This document shows positions 44,401-52,518 of a stretch of DNA of 64,000 nucleotides, piece after piece; positions within the stretch are counted from its first letter, which is position 1, and each line of letters starts with the position of its first letter. The stretch is from Bacteroidia bacterium. GTDB taxonomy: Bacteria > Bacteroidota > Bacteroidia > UKL13-3. The stretch spans positions 644,409 through 708,408 of the forward strand of contig JAKLJI010000001.1 in NCBI GenBank assembly GCA_023151275.1, in the 5' to 3' direction. The notes under the pieces were generated by a model. It made no database searches. It was not told the DNA's origin and saw only the letters and a list, made by a program, of their open reading frames with translations. The translations under genes and the position numbers were made by a program.

Positions 44401-47400
44401 GAATAAGAACCACTTGTTGGGTAATTGTGCGATGTACTTGAATCGGTACTTGTATTTCCATCGCCAAACGACCATAGGTAATTAATAGATGGAGCATTTG
44501 CGCTGCTGGTATTGGTAAAGCTGAACAGATTACCTGGCAAACACTGAACCGGGTTGTTGATGCTGAAGTCGATTGTTGGAGGTGTTCCTAATAAAGCAAC
44601 ATTCAAGGTATTTGAGTAGTTGGATGTACAGCCCCCTGAATCAGTAACGGTAACTTTATAGGCGCCAACTGCATTCGCAATATAGGTTGATGTTGTTGCC
44701 AACGGAATTGCTACACCATCTTTGTACCATTGGTAGGTATAATTAACTCCTGTTGTTGATGTCAAAATGGTTTGTCCTCCCGAACAGATACTTGTGTTTC
44801 CACTGATGCTTGTGGCGGCAACCGAACAACGGTATCCGGCATCCAAAGTTGGATTATGCCTGTTAACACCCGTATTTACAATAAGATTCATAGTGAAAAC
44901 CGGACTAAATCCGCTTGCCTGATTGGCATCGCTATTTCCATTTACGCCTGCCGAAACATTTTGAGTTGTTAAGGTTTTAGTTGAATAATTCAACGGAAAC
45001 TGAACCTGATATTGAGCGCTTTCATCGATAATGAAATTGTAATAACCCGGATTTCCTGAACCATCATTGGCTGTAAGGGTTGAATCAATCAACTCCATAC
45101 CGGAACCCATATTTCTCCACAAATAAACTTTCAATCCGTTAATGCCGGAAGATGGACCATCGTTTTGCAAGCCATCTTTGTTGGTATCAACCCAAAGGTA
45201 GTTTCCAATACTTCCCAAGGGGTAATAACCTGCATCTATAGTTGTGTTGTCTTTATCTACTCCAGTTCCTGAAGCATCAATGGTAACCAAACCGCTGGTG
45301 CCAGTTAAATCGGCATCGTTATTCCCATTGATTTGAGGCGCCTGATTGCTGGTAGTGGTAAGTAGGTAATTGTTGTAACCCGTTGGGAATTTCACATAGT
45401 ATTTTCCACTGGCCAATTCAATGAATTTATAATAGCCGGGATTTCCATAAAAATCATTCGCCGAAACAGTTGAATCAAGCAATACATCATCACCCCCACC
45501 AATCGCATTATCCGGACCTGCGCCATACAAATAAAGTTTCATGCCATTCAATCCAAGGCTTGCGGCTTCATCTTGCAGACCATTTTTGTTGGCATCAATC
45601 CAGACATAATTGCCCAATGAACCCAATACTGGCGTACAAGTAGTGCGCATTCCAACCATAATCGGTGTAGTTGGTAAGAGCTGTGAACTATTATCTGCCC
45701 TTGAAACCTGATACATAATACTGTTATTCATGAGCAGGTTAACCGGAGTTCCAACAGGAGCGCGCATAGGCCAACTCAATACAATACTGTCCAATGCAGG
45801 TAATACAGCAGAACGTGTTACTTTAATGGCTTTTACAGTTGTAATATCCAAGGGTGGTGTACTTGTCCATACCGGATTTGTACAACCCGGAGGATTGCTT
45901 GCCGGCGTAAAATCGGCAAAACATGGATTTGGCGTTGTTGTATAATAAACAGTCGAAGATGGATCGTTGATAGTAACAGGTCCTACCAAATTGGCAAACC
46001 ATTGGGAACCGCGGTAATCACCAATGAATGGAAACACATCCACCATTACCAAATCTTTAGCAGCCACGTTACCCAGGTTTTTCAAGGTAATTTTATAATT
46101 CACCGGACCTGCTTCCTGAGCAATGGCAGTGGTTGGATAATACACATATTCTGGATCGCAACCGGTTTGTCCTTTGTAAGCGCGCAAAGCCACTGCACTA
46201 ATTACAGACACATTTGCATTGTCGGTACCACCATTGAATAAACCATTATCGCTTTCCAACCAAGCTTTATTGGTAATTGAAGCCGGTGGTGTTCCAGGTG
46301 TGATAACGGCATTGAAGCGAATTTTGTAGGTTTTTCCAGTTAGCAAAGTACCCAAGATATAGGTCAATACCTGACGATTGGAAGGGCTCAGCGTAGTAAT
46401 TGTTGGCGTAATAACCGAACCGGTATTGTCGATAAGGTAAAATGATGTTCCAGGCACATAAGTTAACCGTGCATCCAAGGTATCCGTAATTGTAACATTC
46501 GTTGAGTTTACATTACCGCCTAAATAGGTACTAAATTCATAATACACGGTATCACTTGCTCTTAAGCTGGAGCTTGAATTGCGAATGGACTTGCCCGTAA
46601 ATCCAAATACGGGTTGGGCAATCATGATTTCGGCCGAACCATTACAAGCACTGTAGGCAGTTTGAACATTGTTAAAGAAGAATGAACCTGTAGAATTGTT
46701 TGTAACTACCGTTCCATCGTCACCCACGTTTGAAGGATTGTAAGTGGTTCCTTCTACAATTGGACTTCCATCTTTAGCACCTAATGCTGCCGTGCGTGAA
46801 TCGCCGCAGTAACTCAAATCTTGTGAGCCACCAATTGGCAAGGGTCCATGAATTTTAAATTTAACTTGAGTTACGTATTCACCCGGAGGCAAACTTACCG
46901 GAATATTCAGAGTACCTCCACTCATTGCGGCTATTGCACTCGAAAGATAAGTCCCTGCACTTGTGAATCCATTTAAATTGGTTGCATAAAACACCTCAAT
47001 TGAAGCTTCAGCTATGGAATCAAATCCATCCACAACCGGACGAACCCGAATGGTAGAAAAATCGATGCTTTTATCTACAGTATAAATCAATTCCGCACTA
47101 TCCACTTCTGTATTGCCTGAATTGTACCAACCGTTGGAAAACCAGTTACAACTAGTGCCAGGAAGAATATGCTTGTTCATCCAATGGGCTGTTGCAGCAG
47201 TAATACCACCACCATAACAGGATACTCCTGGACTAGGTGATTGAATGGAAAAACAAGCTTGTGCTGATTTACCAAATGCTGCTCGTGAACCTATGGGCAG
47301 AGCCGGACTCTCACCAAATAAGTTTATCTTGTTACATACATTATCCGAAACAGCAAAGGTTGGCGAAGTATAACGCACACTAATATATGCCGATGAAGAA

Positions 47401-48191
47401 TAATTGGTTCGGAATGAATCTGCAAGCCAAGTCCAAGTTACGGTGCGCGTAAGTGCATTGTAAACCGGAGCTGTTGAACCCGAAAATCCTGTGGCTTCTA
47501 CAAATTCAACACCCAATGGTAATGTATCCACCAAAACAGGTTGATAGGTTATCAAGGATCCATTCGAAGGACTTGAACCGGATACATTAATGCGGTAAAT
47601 GGTTAGATTATCAATTGCACCGCCTGCTAGCTTTGTTTTTGAAATGTTATGCTGATTGGAAGCAGTTGCTGTTACATTTAAAATATTCGACAACACCGGA
47701 CCTGTTCCCCCTCCAGGATTTAAATTATTATCGGCATCAATTGAAGCAAACAAATCCGGGGCATACCCATTGGGGGTGCTACCATTCAGGTAACGAAAAC
47801 GGATTTGCAACTGACCTGTACTTCCGGCCGGAATTGGATTTACAAAAGTTACAGTAATTGCATTCTGGCCACTGTTGTAAGTTACGCCGCTAACTTGTGA
47901 TGGATCAAATTCAACTGAATTACTAAATGGACTTGTACTCGCCGGAACCAAATTCTCCGGAAGATTCAGGGTGGCAACTACATTCTGTCCATTCGTGGTA
48001 AAACTGGAAACCTGGTAATTCAAGGTATAAATAAACGTTGAACCTGTTGAAACAGTAGATGGCGAAACTGAAGCCGATAGACCAAGCTCAACTTGGGCAT
48101 TTAGGCCTCCGGCAATTACGCTTAGCAAAAAAGCCAGAGCTATTCTTGGGTTCACAAAAAATTTGCGAACACCGAAAAGTATACTTTTCAT
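41439..48191 (-). CDS. Giant secreted adhesin-like protein with DUF11, SdrD-B, Ig and many PKD domains and a T9SS sorting domain
   Basis: About 2250 residues from MKSILFGVRKFFVNPRIALA (long signal sequence ending in GGLNAQ); the frame allows five more codons. N-terminal third: DUF11-like repeats (STGSTFIYTLNYQVSSF; PVNYKITLKNLGNVAAKDLV). Then two SdrD B-like modules (GNYVWIDANKNGLQDEA; GNYLWVDTNKDGLQNDG), one Ig-like module (CSGGQTILTSTTGVNYTYQW), and about ten PKD modules with the F-G-D-G core (LWSFGDGNTSTDSSTSHNYP; YLWNFGDGSVSTQKDPNKGY). Many modules carry a paired cysteine. It ends with a type A sorting domain (YVLFPNPTTGSFKIACK, LSPGQYMVILHEQEG). Expected to be surface-exposed after Sec and T9SS export, probably in adhesion or gliding. 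A small secreted-protein gene lies just upstream. Confidence 0.88.
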   Translation of the reverse strand: MKSILFGVRKFFVNPRIALAFLLSVIAGGLNAQVELGLSASVSPSTVSTGSTFIYTLNYQVSSFTTNGQNVVATLNLPENLVPASTSPFSNSVEFDPSQVSGVTYNSGQNAITVTFVNPIPAGSTGQLQIRFRYLNGSTPNGYAPDLFASIDADNNLNPGGGTGPVLSNILNVTATASNQHNISKTKLAGGAIDNLTIYRINVSGSSPSNGSLITYQPVLVDTLPLGVEFVEATGFSGSTAPVYNALTRTVTWTWLADSFRTNYSSSAYISVRYTSPTFAVSDNVCNKINLFGESPALPIGSRAAFGKSAQACFSIQSPSPGVSCYGGGITAATAHWMNKHILPGTSCNWFSNGWYNSGNTEVDSAELIYTVDKSIDFSTIRVRPVVDGFDSIAEASIEVFYATNLNGFTSAGTYLSSAIAAMSGGTLNIPVSLPPGEYVTQVKFKIHGPLPIGGSQDLSYCGDSRTAALGAKDGSPIVEGTTYNPSNVGDDGTVVTNNSTGSFFFNNVQTAYSACNGSAEIMIAQPVFGFTGKSIRNSSSSLRASDTVYYEFSTYLGGNVNSTNVTITDTLDARLTYVPGTSFYLIDNTGSVITPTITTLSPSNRQVLTYILGTLLTGKTYKIRFNAVITPGTPPASITNKAWLESDNGLFNGGTDNANVSVISAVALRAYKGQTGCDPEYVYYPTTAIAQEAGPVNYKITLKNLGNVAAKDLVMVDVFPFIGDYRGSQWFANLVGPVTINDPSSTVYYTTTPNPCFADFTPASNPPGCTNPVWTSTPPLDITTVKAIKVTRSAVLPALDSIVLSWPMRAPVGTPVNLLMNNSIMYQVSRADNSSQLLPTTPIMVGMRTTCTPVLGSLGNYVWIDANKNGLQDEAASLGLNGMKLYLYGAGPDNAIGGGDDVLLDSTVSANDFYGNPGYYKFIELASGKYYVKFPTGYNNYLLTTTSNQAPQINGNNDADLTGTSGLVTIDASGTGVDKDNTTIDAGYYPLGSIGNYLWVDTNKDGLQNDGPSSGINGLKVYLWRNMGSGMELIDSTLTANDGSGNPGYYNFIIDESAQYQVQFPLNYSTKTLTTQNVSAGVNGNSDANQASGFSPVFTMNLIVNTGVNRHNPTLDAGYRCSVAATSISGNTSICSGGQTILTSTTGVNYTYQWYKDGVAIPLATTSTYIANAVGAYKVTVTDSGGCTSNYSNTLNVALLGTPPTIDFSINNPVQCLPGNLFSFTNTSSANAPSINYLWSFGDGNTSTDSSTSHNYPTSGSYSVKLVGTNFYGCKDSVTKTVYAGPPVADFNYTRNCDGTITFHNNSEFANDFEWQFGNGFYCTNSTADYTHEFGPGDYNVTLIVRNNGMCFDTITKPIHVAPKVEAAFGYDSLGCTRLIQFNNHTLGTDSVYWDFGVPAVSTDSSTSSNPSFVYPMDGTYTVKMYVTDSNLCSDTFTRVVHVQSLGIQPTANFTYAPLAGNCVTRLKFTNTSTGTPHDDNCYWWIFHDGTVVQLKDASKSYPVAGVYPVKLVARSSTNCYDTLTQLVTIGSSSGGPLVTFAPLDDEQCLFGNSFNFINNSSFVGHGWTMNYHWDFGDGTQDLVNTFAFNKQYDTAGTYVVRLIGFGSNGCRDTAYSTVHVLPSPMLDFTADAACGMDVTIVNHSTGSLTHFWDFGDNFFEENNADTIYHSYTTQGWKFIRLEGVHNNGCRAEIYRGLMATRGTRPVADFTWDTIPCSNAIQFNNLSTGSGTYTWYFGDGSPISNAVNPAHAYNPAGIYQVILIASNGGSCWDADTQYVKAPLGINGLLPKAAFNVNVTGCSNTVITSNLSTNSTWYSWYWDGVPVSGALNYSFSGALPGSHVIALVARNGACYDSLSKVVIIQDIPSGSIYWDTTACSKSAVFSAQAANGFSYHWNFGDPGSAMDSAIGQVTSHTYSANGDYIVTLTLSNTSGCSVEVKDTVTIAAGTGNLNAGFYYRTTYCNCPCNNKIQYFNISSGSASSYLWNFGDGSVSTQKDPNKGYADTGYFNVMLTVFDSTGCSSTSSTQVYIPGQAHGPSASFNTDNPVQCLTGNSYNFYNNSIFLGSGWINKFYWDLGDGTIDSTHSYIFNKKYLSAGFYTVRLVVVSADGCRDTASMNIQVVGGTCFSYSRPVATYFPHKDVVDMSMKTPGSAATGLAVAGVKETNEYVLFPNPTTGSFKIACKYLTKNTRIQVIDLLGRVMDAEVNLNTTDKLIEVSSHQLSPGQYMVILHEQEGQTAYLRFTVTGN

Positions 48192-48216
48192 GTAAAAATT
48201 AGTCAATAGGTAAAAA

Positions 48217-48642
48217 TTAACAGCCCGAAACGGATGAGAATGTAAGCTTGCCTTCCTTGTTGAAGCGTAGAATGGCCTTACAGCTACCAGTTGAATTCAG
48301 GTAATAGAAGCAATTGGCATCCTGCTGAATTTGGTCGGGTTCGCCTAAAAGGAACACACATTCTTCTTGAGTGGTAGTATGGGCACCAATAAAATCTCCC
48401 TCGATTGATAGTTCAGAAACACCGGGTTGGTGAACTTTAAAAAGGGTTTGCAAATGCCTGAACTCCACAAGCCTGTCTGCTCCAACCAAAGTTTTAAACC
48501 GGTCGGAAATTAGTTTGTCGGAATCTTTCAAGCGCGGCTCCAACACATAGGATGGTTCGGCCGGTTTAAAGGATAATCCGAGCAACACTACCATAAAAAG
48601 AAACATTCCTTTTATGGAATGAAATGCTGTTAATTGACGCAT
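48217..48642 (-). CDS. Small secreted protein of unknown function upstream of the giant adhesin
   Basis: About 141 residues from MRQLTAFHSIKGMFLFMVVL, a plausible signal peptide; the frame also reads 12 more codons upstream. The mature part has ECVFLLGEPDQIQQDANCFY and CKAILRFNKEGKLTFSSVSG, whose L-L-G-x-P-D and Y-Y-L core resembles the SmpA/BamE-like fold, though this is a weak match. Three cysteines may form disulfides. It is 25 bases upstream of the giant PKD gene on the same strand, so cotranscription is likely. Function unknown. Confidence 0.6.
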   Translation of the reverse strand: MRQLTAFHSIKGMFLFMVVLLGLSFKPAEPSYVLEPRLKDSDKLISDRFKTLVGADRLVEFRHLQTLFKVHQPGVSELSIEGDFIGAHTTTQEECVFLLGEPDQIQQDANCFYYLNSTGSCKAILRFNKEGKLTFSSVSGC

Positions 48643-48890
48643 AAGAACACAATAAAGGTTATCACGAAGATGTCGCATTAGCGCCTAATTATTAACATCT
48701 TCTGCCAAGTTTTTGACCAGCTGAGGAATTAATAGGACTATTGGCTGCCAATCTGGTGTAAATAATTTCCTTCTGAAGGTTAATTATTACCTATAGTTTA
48801 AAATAATTCCCATTTACCCCATCACATTTCTGCATTGTCTAACGATTTCCTACCTATCCTTTTCAGGCAGCAAAACGAAAAGTCCTGCAC

Positions 48891-48922
48891 TTTCGTTATT
48901 TCCGCTCCATCTGTTATATTTG
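48891..48922 (+). promoter_or_regulatory. Promoter of porQ-cmk (Bacteroidota type)
   Basis: TATATTTG (48915-48922) is an exact TAnnTTTG -7 box. TTTC (48891-48894), 20 bases upstream, is a one-mismatch -33 TTTG. The start point would be only a few bases before the ATG at 48931, so the leader is very short, which supports that ATG as the true start. Confidence 0.55.
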
Positions 48923-48930
48923 AAACGAAC

Positions 48931-49986
48931 ATGCGGAAATTCTTCCTTCCAATTTTTATTTTTTCGGCCCTTTCCTCCTTTGCACAGCTTGGTGGCTCAG
49001 GGGTTTACAATTTCCTTTACCTGCAACCCTCTGCGCGAATTGCCGCATTAGGAGGAAATGCAATCAACAATCCATCAACCGACTTGCATTTGGCAGCGGT
49101 CAATCCTTCCTTATTGAATAAGAATTTTCACAACCAGGCAGCCTTTTCTTACGTGGGCTATTTGGCGGATATTGGAGCTGGATATGCAGGTTTTACCCGC
49201 CATTCTGATTCACTCAACATGAGTTTTGCCGGCGGAATCCAATTTGTAAACTATGGTAATTTCAAACGCTGGGCGCCAGATGGCACCGATTTGGGCACCT
49301 TCTCAGCTGGAGAATATGCACTGCATGCCACAGCAGCAAGAACTTATAACCAATTTCAGGTTGGCGCATCAGTAAAACTCATTTATTCAAACCTCGAATC
49401 CTACAATTCACTCGGTATTGCAAGTGATTTGGCTGCAACCTGGTTTTCAAAAAACCGACTCATGGTGCTTACGGCAGTGGCATCAAATGTGGGAACCCAA
49501 ATAAAAACCTATACCAATGCCACCCGTGAAGAGGTGCCCATGAATCTGCAACTGGGCTTTTCACGTAAGTTTGAACACAATCCGCTTCGCATCGGAATCG
49601 TTGCACAACACCTTGAAAGTGCCGGAAAATTGCTCTACCAAATTCAAAACAGAAACAACAACAATATCGACCTCGAAACCGGTTTACCAATTCAAGAAGA
49701 CTTCGGTTTCCTGCAACATGTGATGAGCCACATGATTATCAATACAGAAATTGTACTTAGTAAGAACTTCAATATTCGTGTTGGTTATAATCAACTGCGT
49801 AGAAGAGAACTTGCACTAACCGATAGAAAAGGACTAAGCGGCTACAGCTGGGGATTCGGTATCAAAATCAGTAAATTCCAAATTCACTACGGTAGCGGTT
49901 CTTACCTCATTGGAAGAAATACCAACCATTTTAGCATCGTCACCAACCTGAACGATTTCAACAAAAAATCCAAACAAAAACAATGA
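48931..49986 (+). CDS. porQ: Type IX secretion system protein PorQ
   Basis: About 351 residues. I chose the Met of MRKFFLPIFIFSALSSFAQ, a signal peptide, over a longer frame because a promoter overlaps the upstream codons. The mature start LGGSGVYNFLYLQPSARIAA, then LGGNAINNPSTDLHLAAVNP and the barrel-like strand pattern ending GRNTNHFSIVTNLNDF match PorQ/PorV-like outer-membrane proteins. PorQ is a T9SS component linked to attachment of cargo at the surface, which fits the four sorting-domain proteins in this window. Its stop overlaps the cmk ATG (ATGA), so the two are translationally coupled. Confidence 0.88.
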   Translation: MRKFFLPIFIFSALSSFAQLGGSGVYNFLYLQPSARIAALGGNAINNPSTDLHLAAVNPSLLNKNFHNQAAFSYVGYLADIGAGYAGFTRHSDSLNMSFAGGIQFVNYGNFKRWAPDGTDLGTFSAGEYALHATAARTYNQFQVGASVKLIYSNLESYNSLGIASDLAATWFSKNRLMVLTAVASNVGTQIKTYTNATREEVPMNLQLGFSRKFEHNPLRIGIVAQHLESAGKLLYQIQNRNNNNIDLETGLPIQEDFGFLQHVMSHMIINTEIVLSKNFNIRVGYNQLRRRELALTDRKGLSGYSWGFGIKISKFQIHYGSGSYLIGRNTNHFSIVTNLNDFNKKSKQKQ

Positions 49987-50660
49987 TTATTGCCATCGAC
50001 GGATATTCATCCTGCGGAAAAAGTACATTAGCCAAACAGCTCGCCCGTGAACTGAATTACCGTTACGTGGACACCGGTGCCATGTACCGTTCGGTTACCT
50101 TGTACTTGCAACGAAATCAAATCGACATTCATCATCCCGACCAGGTTGAACGTGCACTTTCAGATATTTCTATTCGCTTTGATATTGCTTCGGATGGACA
50201 GCAAATTACCTTGCTCAACTCCGAAAACGTTGAAAATGAAATCCGCGTAAATCCGCGCGTGGCTGGCTCTGTGAGCGATGTTGCTGCAATACCGGCTGTT
50301 CGTCGTTTTCTTGTTAAACAACAGCAGGAAATGGGTAAAGATGGCATGATAATTATGGATGGAAGAGACATTGGCACGGTAGTTTTCCCCCATGCCGAAC
50401 TCAAACTTTTTGTAACCGCAAGCCCTGAAGTCCGCGCACAACGCCGCCTCGACGAATTGGTTGAAAAAGGCCAACATACCACCTTTGAAGAGGTATTGGC
50501 TAATCTTTCCAAACGCGACCATATTGATACCACCCGCGCAGATTCACCGCTGATGAAAGCGGAAGACGCCATCGAACTCGACAATTCCAACTTAACCCGC
50601 CAGGAGCAATTGGAGTTTGTTATGAAATTGGTTCGGGAACGCGCATCCGGAAAAGCCTAA
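49983..50660 (+). CDS. cmk: Cytidylate kinase
   Basis: 225 residues. P-loop MIIAIDGYSSCGKSTLAKQL (residues 1-20; the SSCGKST variant is common), ELNYRYVDTGAMYRSVTLY, IIMDGRDIGTVVFPHAELKL, FVTASPEVRAQRRLDEL and ANLSKRDHIDTTRADSPLM are all typical of CMP/dCMP kinases. It phosphorylates CMP and dCMP with ATP. Four-base overlap with porQ. The GC-rich repeat copy 2 begins at the stop codon, so any terminator would lie in that repeat. Confidence 0.95.
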   Translation: MIIAIDGYSSCGKSTLAKQLARELNYRYVDTGAMYRSVTLYLQRNQIDIHHPDQVERALSDISIRFDIASDGQQITLLNSENVENEIRVNPRVAGSVSDVAAIPAVRRFLVKQQQEMGKDGMIIMDGRDIGTVVFPHAELKLFVTASPEVRAQRRLDELVEKGQHTTFEEVLANLSKRDHIDTTRADSPLMKAEDAIELDNSNLTRQEQLEFVMKLVRERASGKA

Positions 50661-50860
50661 ATTGGGCGTGCCTTTTGCCTAGGTAAAATTCTCTCATCAT
50701 CACCATTCGTTCCGGCAAAAGTCCGGTCATCCGCTCCTACTCCGCGTGCCGGCTTTTTGCGGCTGGTAGCGCCATGCAGGGGCTTCCTGCCGGTCGCCCT
50801 GCCTGCCGCACAGCCGCTGCAATCCGCCACTGCGGGGTATCCACTCCTGCCCTCACGCAA
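50661..50860. repeat. GC-rich intergenic repeat, copy 2
   Basis: About 198 bases immediately after the cmk stop. It shares ordered blocks with 26345-26540 (CATCCGCT-TACTCCGCG, TGCCGG--GCCCTGCC, TGCGGGGTA, CTG-CCCT). Long runs of G and C contrast with neighbouring AT-rich DNA. A second element, the MITE-like copy B, follows about 95 bases later. No gene is present in 50661-51232, a 572-base interval. Confidence 0.65.
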
Positions 50861-50953
50861 GTTCTCTCCTCCCAATCAATTGCTTCACAAAGCAAATCTC
50901 AACACATTCAACCTTCATGCGGAGTACTAGTTTTTAGGCCTATCCAAAGTCCA

Positions 50954-51115
50954 ATTCAATTATGCATTTGAACTTCGTAATAAGGCCCAATAGGCCAAAG
51001 AAATTAGGCTTTCACATGTAAGGCAATATGCACCGGATGATTAAGAGAAACTGAGTTTAAGCCCAATTTCACAGGCATTTTGGAATGCAATAGATAATCA
51101 AATACATATTCCATG
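50954..51115. mobile_element. MITE-like element, copy B (decayed ends)
   Basis: A 162-base relative of the element at 21329. Shared blocks in order are GCATTTGAACTTCGT, AGGCCAAAGAAATT, GAAACTGAGTTTA, GCCCAATTTCA, AGGCATTTTGG and AATAGAT. The terminal repeats are degenerate here (left ATGCATTTGA, right complement ATGTATTTGA) and no duplication is seen, so this copy looks older. It encodes nothing. Confidence 0.65.
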
Positions 51116-51232
51116 TTCAACTCACCAGATATTACATTGCACTTGTCCAAGCGACAACCTTTCTCTCCAAATCACTTATTTTCCAAACAATATACTACAT
51201 TGAATCCACTTAATTTCTAAAACATATTGGCA

Positions 51233-51736
51233 ATGAAAACCCTATTTATACCCCTTCTTCTGCTGCTTTTGGTCTCAAAAAATCAGGTTTGTGGTCAGGT
51301 TCCCGACGATTGTTACAAGGAACGTGACTTTCTTATCCTGTTCTCCTCAAAATCTTATGCCAGTGCATTGCAAGCAGCAAAAGCTGCATCTGCTAAATCG
51401 GGATTAGCACTGGATTTAAGAGGACTAAACCCGGTAAAGGATACAAACCTTGGTCTTTCCTTCCACCCCGATAGTTGCAAGTTGTATTATCCGGAAAGTT
51501 TACATTCCAATACTGGCAATTGCTACCTCCCACGAGGGGAATGGGAAGACGAACGATACATTAGCATTGAATATTCAAGTGGCTATCTAAGCTTTAGAAA
51601 AGGATACTACATAGTAATGGCAGGCAGTGGCCCCAAAAACGATTTAAAACTAAAGGAATTACTTGACCGGGTAAAGCTTACAATTAAGGATGCCTATATC
51701 AAAACTAGCAAGGTCTTTATTTGCTGCATGGAATAA
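51233..51736 (+). CDS. Small secreted protein of unknown function
   Basis: 167 residues with a signal peptide (MKTLFIPLLLLLLVSKNQVCGQ). The mature part contains YKERDFLILFSSKSYASALQ, DLRGLNPVKDTNLGLSF and CYLPRGEWEDERYISIEYSS, then GYYIVMAGSG. The segment with SYASALQAAKAASAKSGLAL and the YIVMAGSG strand suggests a SPOR-like or similar small alpha-beta fold, but this is not certain. No family recognised. It is isolated, with repeats upstream and a convergent gene downstream after 23 bases. Confidence 0.6.
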   Translation: MKTLFIPLLLLLLVSKNQVCGQVPDDCYKERDFLILFSSKSYASALQAAKAASAKSGLALDLRGLNPVKDTNLGLSFHPDSCKLYYPESLHSNTGNCYLPRGEWEDERYISIEYSSGYLSFRKGYYIVMAGSGPKNDLKLKELLDRVKLTIKDAYIKTSKVFICCME

Positions 51737-51759
51737 CAATACCATGCAATAAATTTCCA

Positions 51760-52395
51760 TTATTCGTTTTCAGGAAATAGTTCAGGCGGCACAAAGCGAA
51801 TCGTTGACTGAATTCGAGGTGCAGGGCTTAAGGATTTCACCAAACCATATACCTCAGAATCCAATTGAAGTGTATCCAATTGGGTAGATAAAGGCTTTGC
51901 TTGATAATCTAACAAGGACAGAAAAAGACTATGCAGTTGAAGTAGCGACTCATTTGCATAAGGCGGAATATAAACAACCGACTTCTCTTCTCCACAAGCA
52001 TCCTTCCAGCTTAAGGAATACTGGAAACCACAATAAAGAGCAAATTCCTCATCGTTTTGAGGCCCTGTTTGGTTTGTCTTAAACACCATGGAATCTTGAA
52101 GCAATAGCTTCAAAACCTGCCAAAGGCTATCGTTTAATTCCAGTTGCTCATACTGCCGTGGAGCCAAATATTCCTGCCGTTTAACCCGAATGCAATTTCC
52201 AAACTCATTCCAGCGAATGGCAGATGACAAATAGAAACTTCTTCTCATGAACTCCTCCAAATTGAGGCTATCCTCCAATTCGGCGTTTTCATTGAGCCAA
52301 TGACTTGATGCTGCCCAAGTGACTTGCTGCGCCTGCCTATTCTGGCATGCAAAAAGAACAAGCAGCATGAGGATTAGATTGAACTTCAAAGACAT
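51760..52395 (-). CDS. Putative lipoprotein of unknown function
   Basis: About 211 residues from MSLKFNLILMLLVLFACQN, a lipoprotein signal with Cys17; the frame also allows five more N-terminal codons. The rest is soluble, with WAASSHWLNENAELEDSLN, EFALYCGFQYSLSWKDACGE and YIPPYANESLLQLHSLFLSL. No domain recognised. A single gene. Confidence 0.6.
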   Translation of the reverse strand: MSLKFNLILMLLVLFACQNRQAQQVTWAASSHWLNENAELEDSLNLEEFMRRSFYLSSAIRWNEFGNCIRVKRQEYLAPRQYEQLELNDSLWQVLKLLLQDSMVFKTNQTGPQNDEEFALYCGFQYSLSWKDACGEEKSVVYIPPYANESLLQLHSLFLSLLDYQAKPLSTQLDTLQLDSEVYGLVKSLSPAPRIQSTIRFVPPELFPENE

Positions 52396-52518
52396 TATCA
52401 ATATAAGCAAATTAACAACAAGGTGAAAAATTGGGCAACTCGTTAATGGGCTTGAATGAGCTTAATGGAGAGGTGTTTTTCAATTGTTGGGGCTTCTCCA
52501 AAATCTGATACTTGTGTA

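Noticed and set aside
50657-50875. 72-residue minus-strand frame over GC-rich repeat copy 2
   Set aside because: Overlaps the cmk end and the repeat; amino-acid composition reflects GC content only.
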